The notes: a model not told the origin generated them from the sequence alone. A stretch of DNA of 64,000 bases from Quillaja saponaria (GCA_029379385.1 CM055613.1:11798001-11862000); one strand, 5' to 3'. Positions 45,086 through 57,839 are shown, numbered from the stretch's first letter. Made by a program: numbers and translations.

Positions 45086-47639
45086 AATGATGCATTATTT
45101 TTAAAATATTTTAAATTACAAAAACTATATTTATTGTATCTTAATGAGTACTCTTAGGACACTTTGTTAAACAAACTTTAAAATAAAAATTTATTCATAG
45201 TGGTCTTTTGTCATAATAAAATATTTATAAATTCAAGGCTTATTTATGGGGAGCAAACTACACTCCAATTAGCATTTGTTCATGATCAATAACAATAAAA
45301 TAAAATAAAATCTTTTAATAGTCCAACATTACTAATTTCATAATTAAATTACACAAAATTATTTTGTATCTCACACTCGACACCCCTCCATCGCGGTCAC
45401 TCCAACCAACGATTACACAATAATAAAGTGCGACTCCATAAATTATGTGATTTTTACAGTTCCCATCTATTCATTTAACATCATCAATACCCATTACAAT
45501 GTATCTATCTGTCATGAAAGTTAAACTTAAACATATCATCACCTTTTTTTAGCAGAATTTGCTTAAATTTAATGATTGTTTCTTTCGTTATTTCCATAAA
45601 CTTATGGAGTAACTAGCTTCTTTTATAAAGAACAAATTATGTTTTATTTTATCTTCCATATATATATCAAAGGTCTTGAAATGAGTCATCATCACTTTGG
45701 TGACCATTATAACCCATAATTACAAATTTTGCCTTATAACTATTTTATTATTTTATGAAATCTGTGTCTTCCCCAACTTATTATTTGGTTCAAAAGATTG
45801 ATTACGATCATCATTAATTACTATATGAGTAATATATATTTTGGTGCAACCTGAACAGTTGTGAGTATTTTTTGTTTTGTCTGCATTTACAGATTTCTAA
45901 GAGTTAGCTTAAGAGAGAATTAAGCAGAAAACCCGTACTTCAAAAATCAAGAAATGTACAGCTGATACTTGAACAACTGTTGTCCTTTGAGCTTTAATAA
46001 CTTTCAACTGTCTATTTAATGAATTGGATCGTTTCATTTTTCGACTCTTGTAGCTTCGAGTGGCTCGGTGTTGGAAATGAAACAGAACGTTTAGGTCTTT
46101 AGCCTTAATAATTACAACTCTTTAATTTTAGCTCCTTCTATTTTCAACTTTTTGAGTTTTTCAGCTTGTAACGAGTCTGCATTTGATATTTTAGTTTCAG
46201 TGTTTTTGACTTTCCTAAGTGAAATTCAGCAAAAGGAATGACCAAACTTTTATTTGTGCTGAGTGTATCATTCAATGGAGCACTTCTACAAAAGCTCTTC
46301 TTGCACTTCAAAGAAAAGTAACCTTAATTGGAATTTAGATGAATACTTTAGAGGTAGCTTATATGTTAGAAATTTTCAATAATTATTAAAGCATTGAGAA
46401 GAGGAAAAAAAGACTTCAATAATGGTGTAATTAATGAAGGATTTATTTAACGGGTGCCTAAATAGTACTTGTTAAGCTTTTATAAATAGAAAGTTTGTAA
46501 CATTTATTACGGTAATTGATCATAATTTTGGTATTATTTATTATATAAATTACTACTTGTAGAAAGTTTTAATTTTCAATAACTATATTTATTATAGTTT
46601 AACAAGTATCATTTGGGTATGAAATCTCAAATTGGAAAAGGAAAGTGGGATAGAAATGTATAAATACATTCAAGTTTTTTGATTATCAATTAAAACAAAT
46701 CACAAGGTGGATATGAACTCACCTGCGGTGCACTACCCATGCCCATGTTGGTGCACTACCCATGCCCATGTCCTATGGGCCGGGCCACGGTGGCAAATGT
46801 TGCATTGGCACTTTAGGTACCACTTCGCACGTACAAATTGTCGCTGAGCTCCGAGCCCAAGTTTCTTTTTGGGTTTTAGCCTTTCTCAATATGAATTGAG
46901 TTTTAATTTGTTAGGCCTTATTTGGTGATTTGGGTTTTATATTTTGCTCGATCTTGTTTAGAGATTTTGGCTTAATAGAAAAGTAATTACCTTTTACTTA
47001 AATAAAAAATAATAATTTTCCTTCCTAATTTGACTTTTTTATGAACAGAAATAATATTTCATAGAAAATCTATAAAAATAAAGATGATTAACCCTCATTT
47101 TATAATCCCTTATTCTCCTCTTCTTTCTCTCTTTTTAACCTTTAATTTTTGTTTCATATCTAATAGCAATCTTAGATACCAAAAAGTTTGATTTATCTTA
47201 GGAAACTAATTTGCTATAACAGGTTGTAATATGGTGCAAATATAGTCTTCAAAAAGAAAATTTCTAACTCGATTCAAATATTTAAAAATGTTTCATTATA
47301 ATGTATAAATAAAAAGTCGGATATGGGTCAGATCGGGTCTATTGTCATCTCTAATAAATAGAGTGATAATAATTTTATGTGTAAGGTATTACTCTTTTTA
47401 TGTAATAATTTTTGAATAATAAAATTTTTCTTCTCATCCATGAATATAGCAAATGAACCACTTACTAGTTTATGTTATTGTTTTTTTCTTTCTTTTCAAC
47501 TTATATTTTATATAGATTTTTTTGTCATTTGTATACATCTCATTGAAAATTAAAGAAATTTTTTTTATAATTTCTAATCCACGTAGTTATATGGTAAATC
47601 CAAGTTCAAAAAAATAAATTAACTTCACAATTTTTGCGA
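45086..47639. other. AT-rich intergenic DNA with one GC-rich island
   Basis: Mostly AT-rich. At 46720-46870 there is an island of balanced, GC-rich DNA (TATGGGCCGGGCCACGG) of unknown origin which includes the 22 bp direct repeat listed separately. No protein homology was recognised. Confidence 0.5.
46727..46771. repeat. Perfect 22 bp direct repeat
   Basis: A 22 bp word that begins GGTGCACTACCCATGC occurs at 46727-46748 and 46750-46771, separated by one base. It begins the GC-rich island. Confidence 0.9.
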
Positions 47640-47870
47640 ATTTTCTTTCTAGGATTGGCAAGGGGGGTTTTCAATTACCAGGAAAACACGGAAGAGTAGG
47701 AAATTAGGAATTGCTTTGAGAGAAGCGTGAAGAAGAGAGAAACGTAGGTGTTTAAAGGCGAGCTTGTAGGAATGGCGGACACGATGGTTGCAGGCATCGC
47801 AGATGGCGGCCTCGTGGTGGTGCAGAACTCGAGGCCTCATCTTTATTACAAACATGGCTATAACATGTGA
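47640..47870 (-). pseudogene. B-box zinc finger (BBX) pseudogene fragment
   Basis: On the minus strand, 47850-47830 encodes CNKDEAS, the start of a B-box. After a frameshift the other frame reads EAAICDACNHRVRHSYKLAF and KHLRFSLLH, matching the consensus DEAALCD-C-HRVHHANKLASKHQRFSLLHPS of plant double-B-box proteins of the BBX20-22 type. Several conserved residues are changed (A-to-R, N-to-S), the frame is broken, and homology fades after RVFLV. Only the first B-box, about 180 bp, is well preserved. No transcript or promoter evidence; it is a relic of a gene copy or a captured fragment. Confidence 0.78.
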
Positions 47871-47899
47871 TTGGCGCTCATTCTTTCCAGATAAATACA

Positions 47900-50450
47900 A
47901 AACTTAAACGTTTAAAATGAGTTGCGTCATAGTGAAAGGACGTGTGAGGTTGCTTTTCTCAGGAGAAAATAACGTGGCAGTTAAGAAATATGAAATATCG
48001 CGATAAGATATTTTATGACGATAAATTGAAAATGTAGAGTACTGGTTGTTTAACAATTTATCATGATCTCTACTAACTTTAACTCCAATTAAATAGACGT
48101 CTGTCACACGCCTGTGTAAAACTATGCAAAAGTGTTGATTGAGAAACGTGCTTCATTCATTCACTACTCTCGCAACTACTGCTACTCGCTTTGCTGTTGG
48201 TTTGCGTGTTACTTTCGCAACGGCAACCACTTTTTTTTTTTTTTTTTTTTTTTAAATTATATTTTTGGTACTCTCAATTTAATTTAGATTTTTCTAACAA
48301 TTTTTTTTTTGTTAAAATATAATAAATTTAAAATTTAAAATATTTTCAAAATAATTAATGATTTATTATATAGCACTGTCGTCAGCAATAAATTGTACAA
48401 AAAATTTAATTAAATTTTTTCTAACAAGTGGTATAAGAACAATTGTTCATTATTTATTTATTTTTTTATAAAAGATTTTTAAATTAGTGTCCAAAAAATA
48501 GTTGATAAGATACAATAAATATGAGTTTCATAATTTAAAATATTTCAAAAATAAAACATTATTTATTATACAGTATTGAAATTATGATTAACTACTATAA
48601 TTAATAATATAAAATTTTTATTTTTATCATCTTAACAAATATTCTATGAGCATCCGTTAGAAAAATCTTTTTATAAATAGAAAATTGTTAACATTTGCTA
48701 GGATAGTTAATAATAATTTTAATAGTTAATGCATAAATTGTTATTTTTTAATTTTTTTAATTTAAAAAAAATTATATTTATTATATCTTAAAAAATATTC
48801 TTTAAGACATTTGCTAATTTTTATATTACTATTTTTTAAAGTTCTCAAAATATGAAATAAATATTTAAGGATTTTGTTCAACGAATATATTAAGGCACAT
48901 GTTAATATGTAATAAATATAATTTTTAGAAATTAATTTATCTTTAAAATAATAACAAAAATTATGACCAATTACAGGAATAAATAATACAAACTTTGTGT
49001 TTATAAAATTTTAACAAGTGTTATTAAAACATTAGTTAAAAAATCTAATATTTTAATCCTTATAGGTTTTATTGAAAATTTATCATTTAATAACTATTTT
49101 TTTAAACTAGTAATTATTTTGAAATAACTATAAATAAAAAAGAATAATAATTATTTTAGAATTAAAAAGTAAATGTTATTAATTTACAATTTTGCCATTA
49201 GTTTCATAGTCCTGTTTTGACCTTCACGAGCATGTGAAGGTCACCAACTCCACATGGTTATTCTGAGTTGTGGTAAGAGTGGTGCAAATGCAGCAGAATT
49301 TAATTGATTATAATTATGTCGAATTAATTGATTAAAGCATAAAGCTATTACATAGTTTTCACAATTATAACACTTTTTAATATAAGAGATTAGTATTGTA
49401 GAAGAGGAGATGAATATTGGGCGAGAGACATACATAATTGAATGGGTAAATTATTATCTTTAATTATAATATATTTTGTGAGAGAAGGCATTATGTTTTT
49501 TCTTTCGAACTATGAACTTTGAACTTCGGCCTTCGGCCTTCGATGCAAGATTTATATTCAAGTATTTCTTTTAAAAAGTATTTTCAAAATGGTCTCTGTT
49601 TTTTTTTATCAAGTTTCCAATTTAGAACCTGTTATTGTTAGAAAAAAACAAAAAAACCAAAAATAAAAAGCAAAAAAATTGAGAGATTTTGGGACGGGAT
49701 GATGGTAGGCATCTCCCTTTATAAGGTAATTGGTAATCCTTTCCTTTAAAATACTTTCCCAATTTAAAATGATTTTAGAAACTAGGCATTTTCCTCCTTT
49801 ATGGTAATTGGCAATCCTTTTGCTTTCATGTGCATCCTACATCAACTACAACTCTACAAGTCCTTGTTATGGTGCTTTAATTTAAAAAGTTTAAATAGAC
49901 ATTAATACTATACGTAATCAATAATAATGCACCATAATAAATATGAGTAAATTATAATTATGTTTTATATTTGATAAGAATACTATTATCCATTAAATGT
50001 CAAAATTATTGAAAGATTAATTTGTCCTGCGATCATATCCATTACTTTGTCATCTTATGTCCCGCTCATAGGGTTATGTGTCCAAGTTAGTATCCTCTTT
50101 AATCTCTCTCTTAATTATTGTTCATAATCACTTTCTTAATTATCTCCTTTTTAATAGTTTCTTGTCTGTTTCTATTTTTTTCATGCGAGTTAGAGAATTT
50201 TTTTATTATTGTAAACTTTATTTGAACTTTCATTGAAATTGGGTTTTGAGAGAAGAATCAAAAGTCCAAACTAGGATTCCTCCCACTTTACATTTTGAGC
50301 CAAAAATCTTTAGACTTTCACATTAAGAATTTTCATTAGCCTTAGCCTTAGCCTTAGTAAGTTCAATTTTATTAACAACTAAAGCTTCATGATGAAAATA
50401 ATGTAAAATAGATGTAGAGTATGATTTGACGTTAGTTTGGTTGTCACACA
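47900..50450. other. AT-rich intergenic DNA
   Basis: No gene recognised. Small features: a T-run of about 23 near 48231-48253, a CTTCGGC double repeat at about 49524-49538, and a related word pair around GGTAATTGGTAATCCTTT (49725) and GGTAATTGGCAATCCTTT (49803). Confidence 0.55.
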
Positions 50451-51375
50451 AGGTGGGAGAGATAATATGCGGAGAATATAATTAAAATTATTAAGTGTTT
50501 TATATCTAATTGCTTGGGTCAATTTATAAACTATCATTGAATGTCTCTAAGAGTCATAAGGTATGTGTTCCTAACTTTGTGTCTCTATATTATTGAGAAG
50601 ACACACATACATATATCAAGATATCACATCCTATGGGAATAGGTGCAAGAGGGATGCTAGCGTGTACTAACACTCACACTAGTATGGTGGTCAAATAAGA
50701 ACATGTTAACATATCTCGCTTGGGTGCACCAGACTTGTATGAAAACTTTTGTATCTTTGACTAGCGATTATAATATATTTTATAAGTTCATGATAGTCAA
50801 AAATATTAACATATCTTTTACTCTCGTGATGGCCATTACACATATACTCTTAGTAAGTGTACGCCTTTTCATGTCTGGTCACATTCGTACTACGCATATT
50901 GTTAGTGAGTCAATATATGACAGAATGTCACATTCATTAAGTGAATGACACCATGTTACAATTCCAATGTCTCAATGTCTACGTCTTATGCACCATAACT
51001 ATTTTAGCCGAGTATGTTGGTTTCATCCATTCCCTATTGGCCTGTATCAACTCTCAACCACCTCTTACTTGGATGTCTAATCCATTTGATTTAGGAATTT
51101 TACGGTTCTTGGTTAATGTCTCTTATATTGTACACCCCTCATCATGAATAAACCCCGTGACTTTTGTTCGTGGAGTTTGAATAACATTAACAAAACATGG
51201 TCACGAAAGTAACTATCATGATGATATCTTACTAGCACCTTCCACCTTTTATTGACTAATTAGACCCCCAAATGGAATTACGTAAGATTACTGCCTCCCA
51301 TTTGGAGCTTGGTTTACATCTTTACGCCATTACCGCATTGTATTGTACTATTTCCTGTAATATTTTTTAAGTCCC
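50451..51375 (-). other. Probable 3' region/LTR of an antisense Copia element
   Basis: It lies directly beyond the RNase H stop codon of the minus-strand Copia fragment and differs in composition from the surrounding AT-rich DNA. A polypurine-like AAATGGGAGG and an ATTTGGGGGT (read on the minus strand, near 51300 and 51270) would fit a polypurine tract followed by an LTR. Without a second LTR copy the boundaries are unproven. Confidence 0.4.
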
Positions 51376-52440
51376 ATCAAGCCATATGTATTCTAAACTT
51401 TTTTATAGTCAATCCCTTAATCATAGGATCTAGAACCATCTCTTCCGATGAGATATAGTCGACCTTAATCTCACATTTTTCTAGTACATCTTGTATGTAG
51501 TGATGCTGTACGTCAATGTGACTACTATTGAAACTATTTGCTCCACTTTTAATCAATGAGATGATGGACTTGTTATCACAAAACACACTTACTGCTAATT
51601 TAGGAATATATATCTTCAAACTTTTACGAAATGTTTCAACCAGACTATTGTACTAGCCACTATACTACATGCTACATAATCGGCTTCCATGGTATGTTTC
51701 GTTGCATCCCTGTTTCTTGCTTGCCCAAGAAGCAACAATTCTGCCAAAGAGGAATGTGTATCCACTTGTAAACTTCCTAAAGTCTAAATCACCTTCAAAA
51801 TCTGCATCTAAATATCTAATGAATTTTAGCTCATCCTTTCCAAAACGTAGTTTAATTGCTACAATTCCTTTTAAGTATCTAAATATACTTTTTATTACTT
51901 GTTAATGTGTCGCTAATGGGTTAGATTGATATCGACTTACTAACTCAATTACTAACTCAATTGCATGACAAATATCTAGCTAAATACTTTTCCTGTCATA
52001 CATTAAATTGCCCACGACATAAACATAATGGGTCCTTTCCATTTATTCTTCGGACACATTACTTTACTCAATATCATTCCCTTTGAAATTGATACGATGA
52101 CGGGTATGAAGGAAGCCATATTGAACTTTCTCAATACCTTTTCTAGATACTTCTCATGATCAAAGTATAATAACCTTGATTTCCTATCTCTTATGATCCT
52201 TATTCCCAAAATATAAGATGCTTGTCCCATGTCCTTCATGTCAAACTTTGAACCTAGATATGACTTTGTATTATTAATTATATTTGAACAATTACTTGCT
52301 AGCAATATATCCTCAACATATACTGATAGTATTGATATCTTATCTCGATACTTCCATACATATACACAGTGATCTAACAGAATCATCTTATAACTTATCT
52401 CTAAGATAGCTTGGTGAAACTTCAAGTAACATATCAACTA
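51376..52440 (-). pseudogene. Antisense Ty1/Copia pol fragment (reverse transcriptase to RNase H)
   Basis: On the minus strand, 52437-52003 reads through MILLDHCVYVWKYRDK, LSVYVEDILLAS (the YVDD box with D-to-E) and SKFDMKDMGQASYILGI, conserved reverse-transcriptase blocks of plant Copia. Further on, 51619-51377 gives FCDNKSIISLIKSG and SSHIDVQHHYIQD, the RNase H signature. Stops and frameshifts separate the two. The upstream parts of pol and gag are missing, so it is truncated at about 52440. Confidence 0.85.
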
Positions 52441-52805
52441 CTAATTGCGTCTCCAGCTTAGATTCATCATAAATTAATTCACCTTTTGATATTTAGATCA
52501 TATCAATTACAGATGTGGTGGACACTTGGCAGACGTATGTGCCAATATGCTAACCTGGCACTCCACGTGTCAGGCACAAGGCTTATGACATGGTGGACAA
52601 GTGTCTGGATTGTGAAAATCAGTGGCAGACAACGGTGGTTTATATAATTTTTCTATAAGTTTTAGGTGTTATGTGATTTCTAAACAGTCAACTATAGGGA
52701 AATTGATTTATGGATGCATGGAGGATTTAGTAGTTGATGGGATTAGGGGCTACCGACAAAAGGGATAGGCAACGACCCTTCAGGAAAAATTATTGGATAA
52801 CCTAA

Positions 52806-53135
52806 GCTTTGATACCAAGATGAATCTAAAGGTAATCATGAATTAGCATCAATTGATGTGTTGTTACAATGGAGAGAGCTGTATATAGAGGCTACATGAG
52901 AGTTGACTACATAATGAATCTAGCCTAAAATTAAGCTAAATTCAAGATAATAAATCATGGAGAGTAATTTACTCTCATCTAACTAATCACATGTTACATA
53001 TATTATAAATTATATCCTAAGCTACTAATGAGCTATAATGCTATAACCATGGTCTAATTTTCTCAAAGAACTACATATTAGGATAGAAAAGTCTAAAATC
53101 ATCTTTTACTTGTTGGGCAAGTCCATTTTAACTTA
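52806..53135 (-). repeat. Possible LTR with adjacent primer-binding site
   Basis: 52806-52817 is the reverse complement of TGGTATCAAAGC, which matches the initiator tRNA-Met primer site with one change. On its right, sequence starting TGAATC would be the end of a 5' LTR of a minus-strand element. The LTR would run to about 53135, where the plus-strand Copia element begins. It might be the remains of the 5' part of the antisense Copia fragment or of a different one. Confidence 0.35.
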
Positions 53136-53140
53136 TATAA

Positions 53141-53293
53141 TATCACCATAATAATTTCAATATATTTCTAATTATGGTTAGCACCTTGTAATTAGGAAAT
53201 TTGGTAAGTTGTGTAACAAATTTGTATATATATGTAGCTTCTGCTACACCAATCAAGCAAGGTTCATTCTTTCAAATTCAAAAAGTCTTATTA
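53141..53293 (+). repeat. 5' LTR of the Copia element
   Basis: 153 bp, directly followed by the primer-binding site. It begins TA rather than the canonical TG. Non-TGCA LTR ends are known mainly from Copia elements. Confidence 0.9.
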
Positions 53294-53305
53294 TGGTATC
53301 AGAGC
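53294..53305 (+). other. Primer-binding site (initiator tRNA-Met)
   Basis: TGGTATCAGAGC, complementary to the 3' end of plant initiator tRNA-Met, directly adjoining the 5' LTR with no gap. Confidence 0.93.
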
Positions 53306-53360
53306 AATTTTAGCTCTTCTCTATTTTTTTTTCTTTTCTTTTCTTCTTTATGGGTTCACT

Positions 53361-54420
53361 ATGGTTGCAGTTTTCCCTAATAATACACATCAGAATCCTT
53401 TCAATCCCTATTTTCTTCATCCAAATGAAAATCCAGCATTAGTATTGGTATCTCCAGTATTATCAAGTCCAATTATTATTCATGGGCTAGAGCTATGAGA
53501 ATGGCTCTTCTTTCCAAAAATAAGCTTCAATTTGTCAATGGTACAATTCCTACACCAGTAACCACATATCCCTTATACTCCATTTAGGAGAGATGCAACA
53601 CAATATTCTCTCATGGATCACTCATTCATTATCTTCATCATTGCCCAAAGTATTTTGTGGATGGATAAGTCAGTTAATGGTTAGTCTGATCTCAGAGACA
53701 GAATTTCTCAAGGAGACATATTCCGTATCTCAGATTTGAAAGAAGAGATTTATGTCGTTAAGCAAGGTGAGTTTTCAGTAACTGAATATTTCACTCACTT
53801 AAAAAATTTTGTGGGATGAATTGGTTAATTTCAGTCCATTTCCTATATGATCTTGTGCAATCACTTGTTCTTATGGTGCAACTTTTGTTATGAAAACTTA
53901 TCAACAAGATGATTACATGATAAGATTCCTAAAAAGACTCAATGATCAATTCTCTATTGCCAAATCTCAAATTATGCTAATAGACCCACTTCCATCCATC
54001 AATAAGGTTTTCTTGTAGGTTATCCAACAAGAAAGACAAATGATGACTGTTACTAATCATAAGGTGTTTGCAAACAAGACATTACTAATTTCTGTGAATG
54101 ACAGTTTTAAGGCAATAGATTCATAAAACAGCATTCCTAGGAATGCCTATGGTAAAGGTTCCTATGCAAATAAGGGTCAATCATCCATAAATAATAAAGT
54201 ATGTACTTGTTGTGGAAGGCCAAGGCATACTGTTGATACTTGCTATAAAAAGCATGGTTTTCCCCTAGAATTTAAGTTCAAGACATCCACTACTTCAATT
54301 AATAATGTTGAAACAGATGAATCCATACCACAACCAAATTCTTCACAAGTTAATCGTGGAGATCCTTGAGTTTCTTTTACTCAAGAGCAATATAAGCAAC
54401 TATTGGCTTTGCTTCAAACC
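53361..54420 (+). pseudogene. Copia gag remnant with zinc knuckle
   Basis: From ATG 53361 the frame reads through NPYFLHPNENPALVLVSPVL. After a frameshift near 53470 it continues SWARAMRMALLSKNKLQFVN, the conserved Copia gag N-terminal blocks. At 54202-54243 a CCHC zinc knuckle is present (CTCCGRPRHTVDTC). Stops and frameshifts interrupt the frame several times. Confidence 0.85.
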
Positions 54421-54839
54421 TCACCTACCACCTTACATGTGTCTAATTAAGCCAGTACTCACCTTTAGCCACTTTCAGGTATTTCTGGTTCACTGTCCAG
54501 GCAAGATAAAATTTGTTCCTTATCTTGTCCTTCTAAATCACCTCATTAGATATTAGTGCAATATATCATATTTATTATTCTTTGTCCATGTTTACTAGCT
54601 ATAAAAGTATTAAACCCATTTTAGTTTCTCTTCCAAATGGCAATCACATTTTTGCAGAATATTCTGGTACAATTCATTTTCAAATGACTTCTTCTTGACA
54701 AATGTTCTTTCTATTCCTCAATTCACATTCAATTTAATCTCTATCACAAAGCTTTCATCAGTCTTACAATGTTGCTTACTTTTTCAAGATTCACATTGTT
54801 TTATTTAGGACTTGAAAACATAGAGGATGATTGGTTTAG

Positions 54840-55650
54840 CTGAGGTCAAAGAAGGATTGTATGCATTGAAAAAACCTGTTCTTCCATCACCAACTACTAA
54901 TGCCACATCAAACTTTTCATTTTCATTTTAAAACTCATTTGTTAGTGATGTATCTTTTGACATTTGGCATTATAAACTTGGTCATTTGTCAAAATCTATT
55001 CTCAATATATTGTATCAAACCTATCTTTTTATTTTTCACATTTTGCCATTAATCCTTGTGATGTCTATCAATATGCTAAACAAAAAAAATTGCCTTATTC
55101 TTTAAGCACAACTAAATCTAACAGAGCTTTTGAACTCATTCATGTTGACATTTGGGGTCCTTGCTATATTCCTTCTATTCATGGTCACAAATATTTCTTA
55201 AATATTGTTGATGATTTCACTCGAAACACATGGATATTTTTAATGAAACAAAAATCAGAAACAAGAAGTTATCTTCAAGACTTTATTGTTATGATAGAAA
55301 CACAATTTGAACTCAAAGTTAAGACTATAAGATCAGATAATGGACCAAAATTCTCAATGACCACATTTTATCATTTAAAAGGCATAATCCATCACACCAC
55401 TTGTTTAAAAACTCTTGAGCAAAATGGCATCGCAGAAAGCAAACACCAACACATCCTCAATGTCGCAAGAGCTCTTCTTTTTCAAGCTCAACTTCCAAAA
55501 AAGTTTTGGTCATATGCTGTTCTTCATTCGGTTTTTCTAATTAATAGAACATCTACACCTCTGCTTGAATACAAATCTTCATTTGAAATGCTTTACAATA
55601 AATGTCTATATCATTCAGATTTGGTTCCCTGTGTTTTGCATCCACTTTAA
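54840..55650 (+). pseudogene. Copia pre-integrase and integrase remnant
   Basis: DIWHYKLGHLSKS near 54958 is the GAG-pre-integrase motif. The open stretch 55090-55650 carries the integrase core: HVDIWGP (first Asp), IRSDNGPKF (second Asp) and NGIAESKHQH, where the catalytic Glu is kept although ERKHQ has become ESKHQ. Stops lie upstream, so no gag-pol fusion could be made. Confidence 0.88.
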
Positions 55651-56239
55651 CTGGTAACAAATCCAAATTTGATCATAGAGCCAGAAAATGTTTTTTCCTT
55701 GGTTTTAAACATGGAACAAAATGATATGTTCTTATGGATCTTCATTCCAAAGAAATATTTCTTTCAAGAAATGTCAAATTTTATGAGCATGTTTTTCCAT
55801 TCTCTTATACCATTTCCTCACATAATTCTGACAATACTAATTCTACCATCCCTTAGCCAAATAACATCATTGACACTTTCTACCTTGATCTATATGATTT
55901 ATCTCATACTACTTCGGTTCATCCAATATCCACAGCTTCACAATCCTTTACTTCAAGGCATTCTACCAGAATCAGACAACCTTCATCTTACTTATAAGAT
56001 TACCATCATAATCTTTCAACACAAGCAGCTACCAATCAGGTCTCCACAGGCACTCATTATCCTCTTTCTTTTATGATTTCAGATTGTCATTTATCTGCTG
56101 CTCATTGTACCTTTAGCCTCTCCATTTCTTCTTCTGTTGAACCAAAAATATATAATCAAGCCATTAAACATAAGGTTTGCAGACAAGCCATGCAGTCTAA
56201 AATTTCAACTCTTGAGTAAAATACCACTTGGATACTCAT

Positions 56240-57680
56240 TGATTTTCCACCTGGAAAGAGTCTTATAGGTTGTAAGTGGGTTCACAGAATTAAATACAAA
56301 GCCGATGGTAGTGTAGAGCGTTACAAAGCACGCCTTGTAGCTAAAAGTTACACACAAATAGAAGGTATTGATTACTTTGACACCTTCTCCCCAACTGCCA
56401 AATTGACCATAGTTAGTTTACTCCTAGCTCTTGAATCCATCAATCAATGGCATCTTCAACAATTGGATGTCAATAATAATTTCTTACATGGTGATCTTGA
56501 TAAAGAGGTGTGTATGGTTTTGCCACCTGGTTTTCACTTTACTAATCCACATCAAGTTTGTAAATTGCAAAAGTCTCTTTATGGTCTCAAACAGGCTAGT
56601 AGGCAATGGTTCTCAAAGTTGTCATATGCTTTATTTTCATATAGCTACACACAATCTAAGTCTGATTATTCTTTGTTTGTTAAAGCTAGCTTCATCTCTT
56701 TTACTGCCTTGCTTGTTTATGTAGATGATGTGATACTTATGGGTAATGACATTCAAGAAATCACTAGTATTAAAACATATCTTGATGCTTGTTTTAAGAT
56801 AAAGGATTTGGGAGATCTTAATTTTTTTTTTTATAGGCTTAGAAATTGCAAGATCATTAAAATGAATCTTCATTTCTCAAAAAAAGTATGCCTTGGAGAT
56901 ACTTTATGATACAGGATATCTTGCCTCTAAACCTGCCTCAACTCCTAAGGATTCAAGACTTAAGTCGAAGAAAGGCATTGGAATCCTTCTATCTGATTTA
57001 TCTGGTTATAGAAAACTAATTAAGAGACATCTTTACTTATGCACTACCAGACTAGATCTTTCTTTTGTAGTTCATCAACATAGTCAATTTCTTTCATCTC
57101 CTACTTCCATTCATTTGAGGGCAACTTATCGAATTCTAAGATATGTTAAGGCAGCTCCTAGTCAAGGTCTTTTTTTTTTTTAGTTACATCCTCTCTTCAC
57201 TTAAAGGCATTTAGTGACTCTGATTGGGCAGGGTGCTTGGACTCTCACATATTAGTTACTGTATTTTGTATCTTTCTTGGTAATTCATTAATCAGCTGGA
57301 AATCCAAGAAGTAGAGTACTGTCTCATAGTCATCATCTGAAGCTGAATATAGAGCCTTAGTTGCCACCAAATGTGAACTTCAATGGCTTTCTTATTTATT
57401 ATAGGACCTTTAGATTCCACAATCCAAACTTGCAATTATCTATTGTGATAACCAATCTGCTATTCACATTGCTGCCAATCCTACCTTCCATGAACGAACT
57501 AAACATATCAAAATCGACTGCCACATAATTCGTGAGAAGCTTCACTCTGGCTTAATCCATTTCCTTCCAATCAAATCCAATGCTCAGCTGGCAGATATAT
57601 ACACCAAGACCCTGCATACCACTCCATTTACAACTTTGGTTTTCAAGCTGGGAATGATTAATATCCATTCTCTAGCTTGA
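56240..57680 (+). pseudogene. Copia reverse transcriptase and RNase H remnant
   Basis: [20 protein letters not shown] near 56276 opens the reverse transcriptase; [12 protein letters not shown] and [14 protein letters not shown] (YVDD catalytic box, about 56716) follow in the frame 56403-56909. A frameshift near 56830-56890 splits the domain. The next frame (56893-57183) continues with YRKLIKRHLYL and stops in a T-run. RNase H is visible at 57215-57560 (SDWAGCLDSH, SSSEAEYRALVATK, YCDNQSAIHIAANP) with in-frame stops. Confidence 0.88.
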
Positions 57681-57686
57681 GGAGGT

Positions 57687-57839
57687 TATCACCAAAATAA
57701 TTTCAATCTTTTTCAAACTATGGTTAGCACCTTGTAATTAGGAAGTTTGTAAAATGTTGTAATAGATTTGTGTATATATGTACCTTCTGCTACACCAATC
57801 AAGCAAGGTTCATTCTTTCAAATTCATATATTCTTATCA
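57687..57839 (+). repeat. 3' LTR of the Copia element
   Basis: Pairs with 53141-53293 without length change. Preceded by the polypurine tract and followed by GATAA. Confidence 0.9.

Larger units (their letters stand above)
53141..57839 (+). mobile_element. Ty1/Copia LTR retrotransposon, 4.7 kb, complete structure but coding-dead
   Basis: Two co-linear LTRs of 153 bp (53141-53293 and 57687-57839) with about 20 mismatches by eye and no length change. Both start TATCACC; the left ends TTA and the right TCA. A primer-binding site for initiator tRNA-Met follows immediately (TGGTATCAGAGC, 53294-53305). A polypurine tract (GAGGAGG, 57679-57685) precedes the right LTR. Flanks TATAA (53136-53140) and GATAA (57840-57844) are a probable 5 bp target duplication with one change. 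The order gag, integrase, reverse transcriptase, RNase H makes it Copia. Divergent LTRs and many stops suggest an old insertion. Confidence 0.93.

Noticed and set aside
47904..48107. 67-codon minus-strand frame beside the B-box relic
   Set aside because: No homology to BBX or other proteins; AT-rich chance frame.
53361..57680. Working retrotransposon polyprotein
   Set aside because: Multiple stops and frameshifts in gag, between integrase and reverse transcriptase, and in RNase H.
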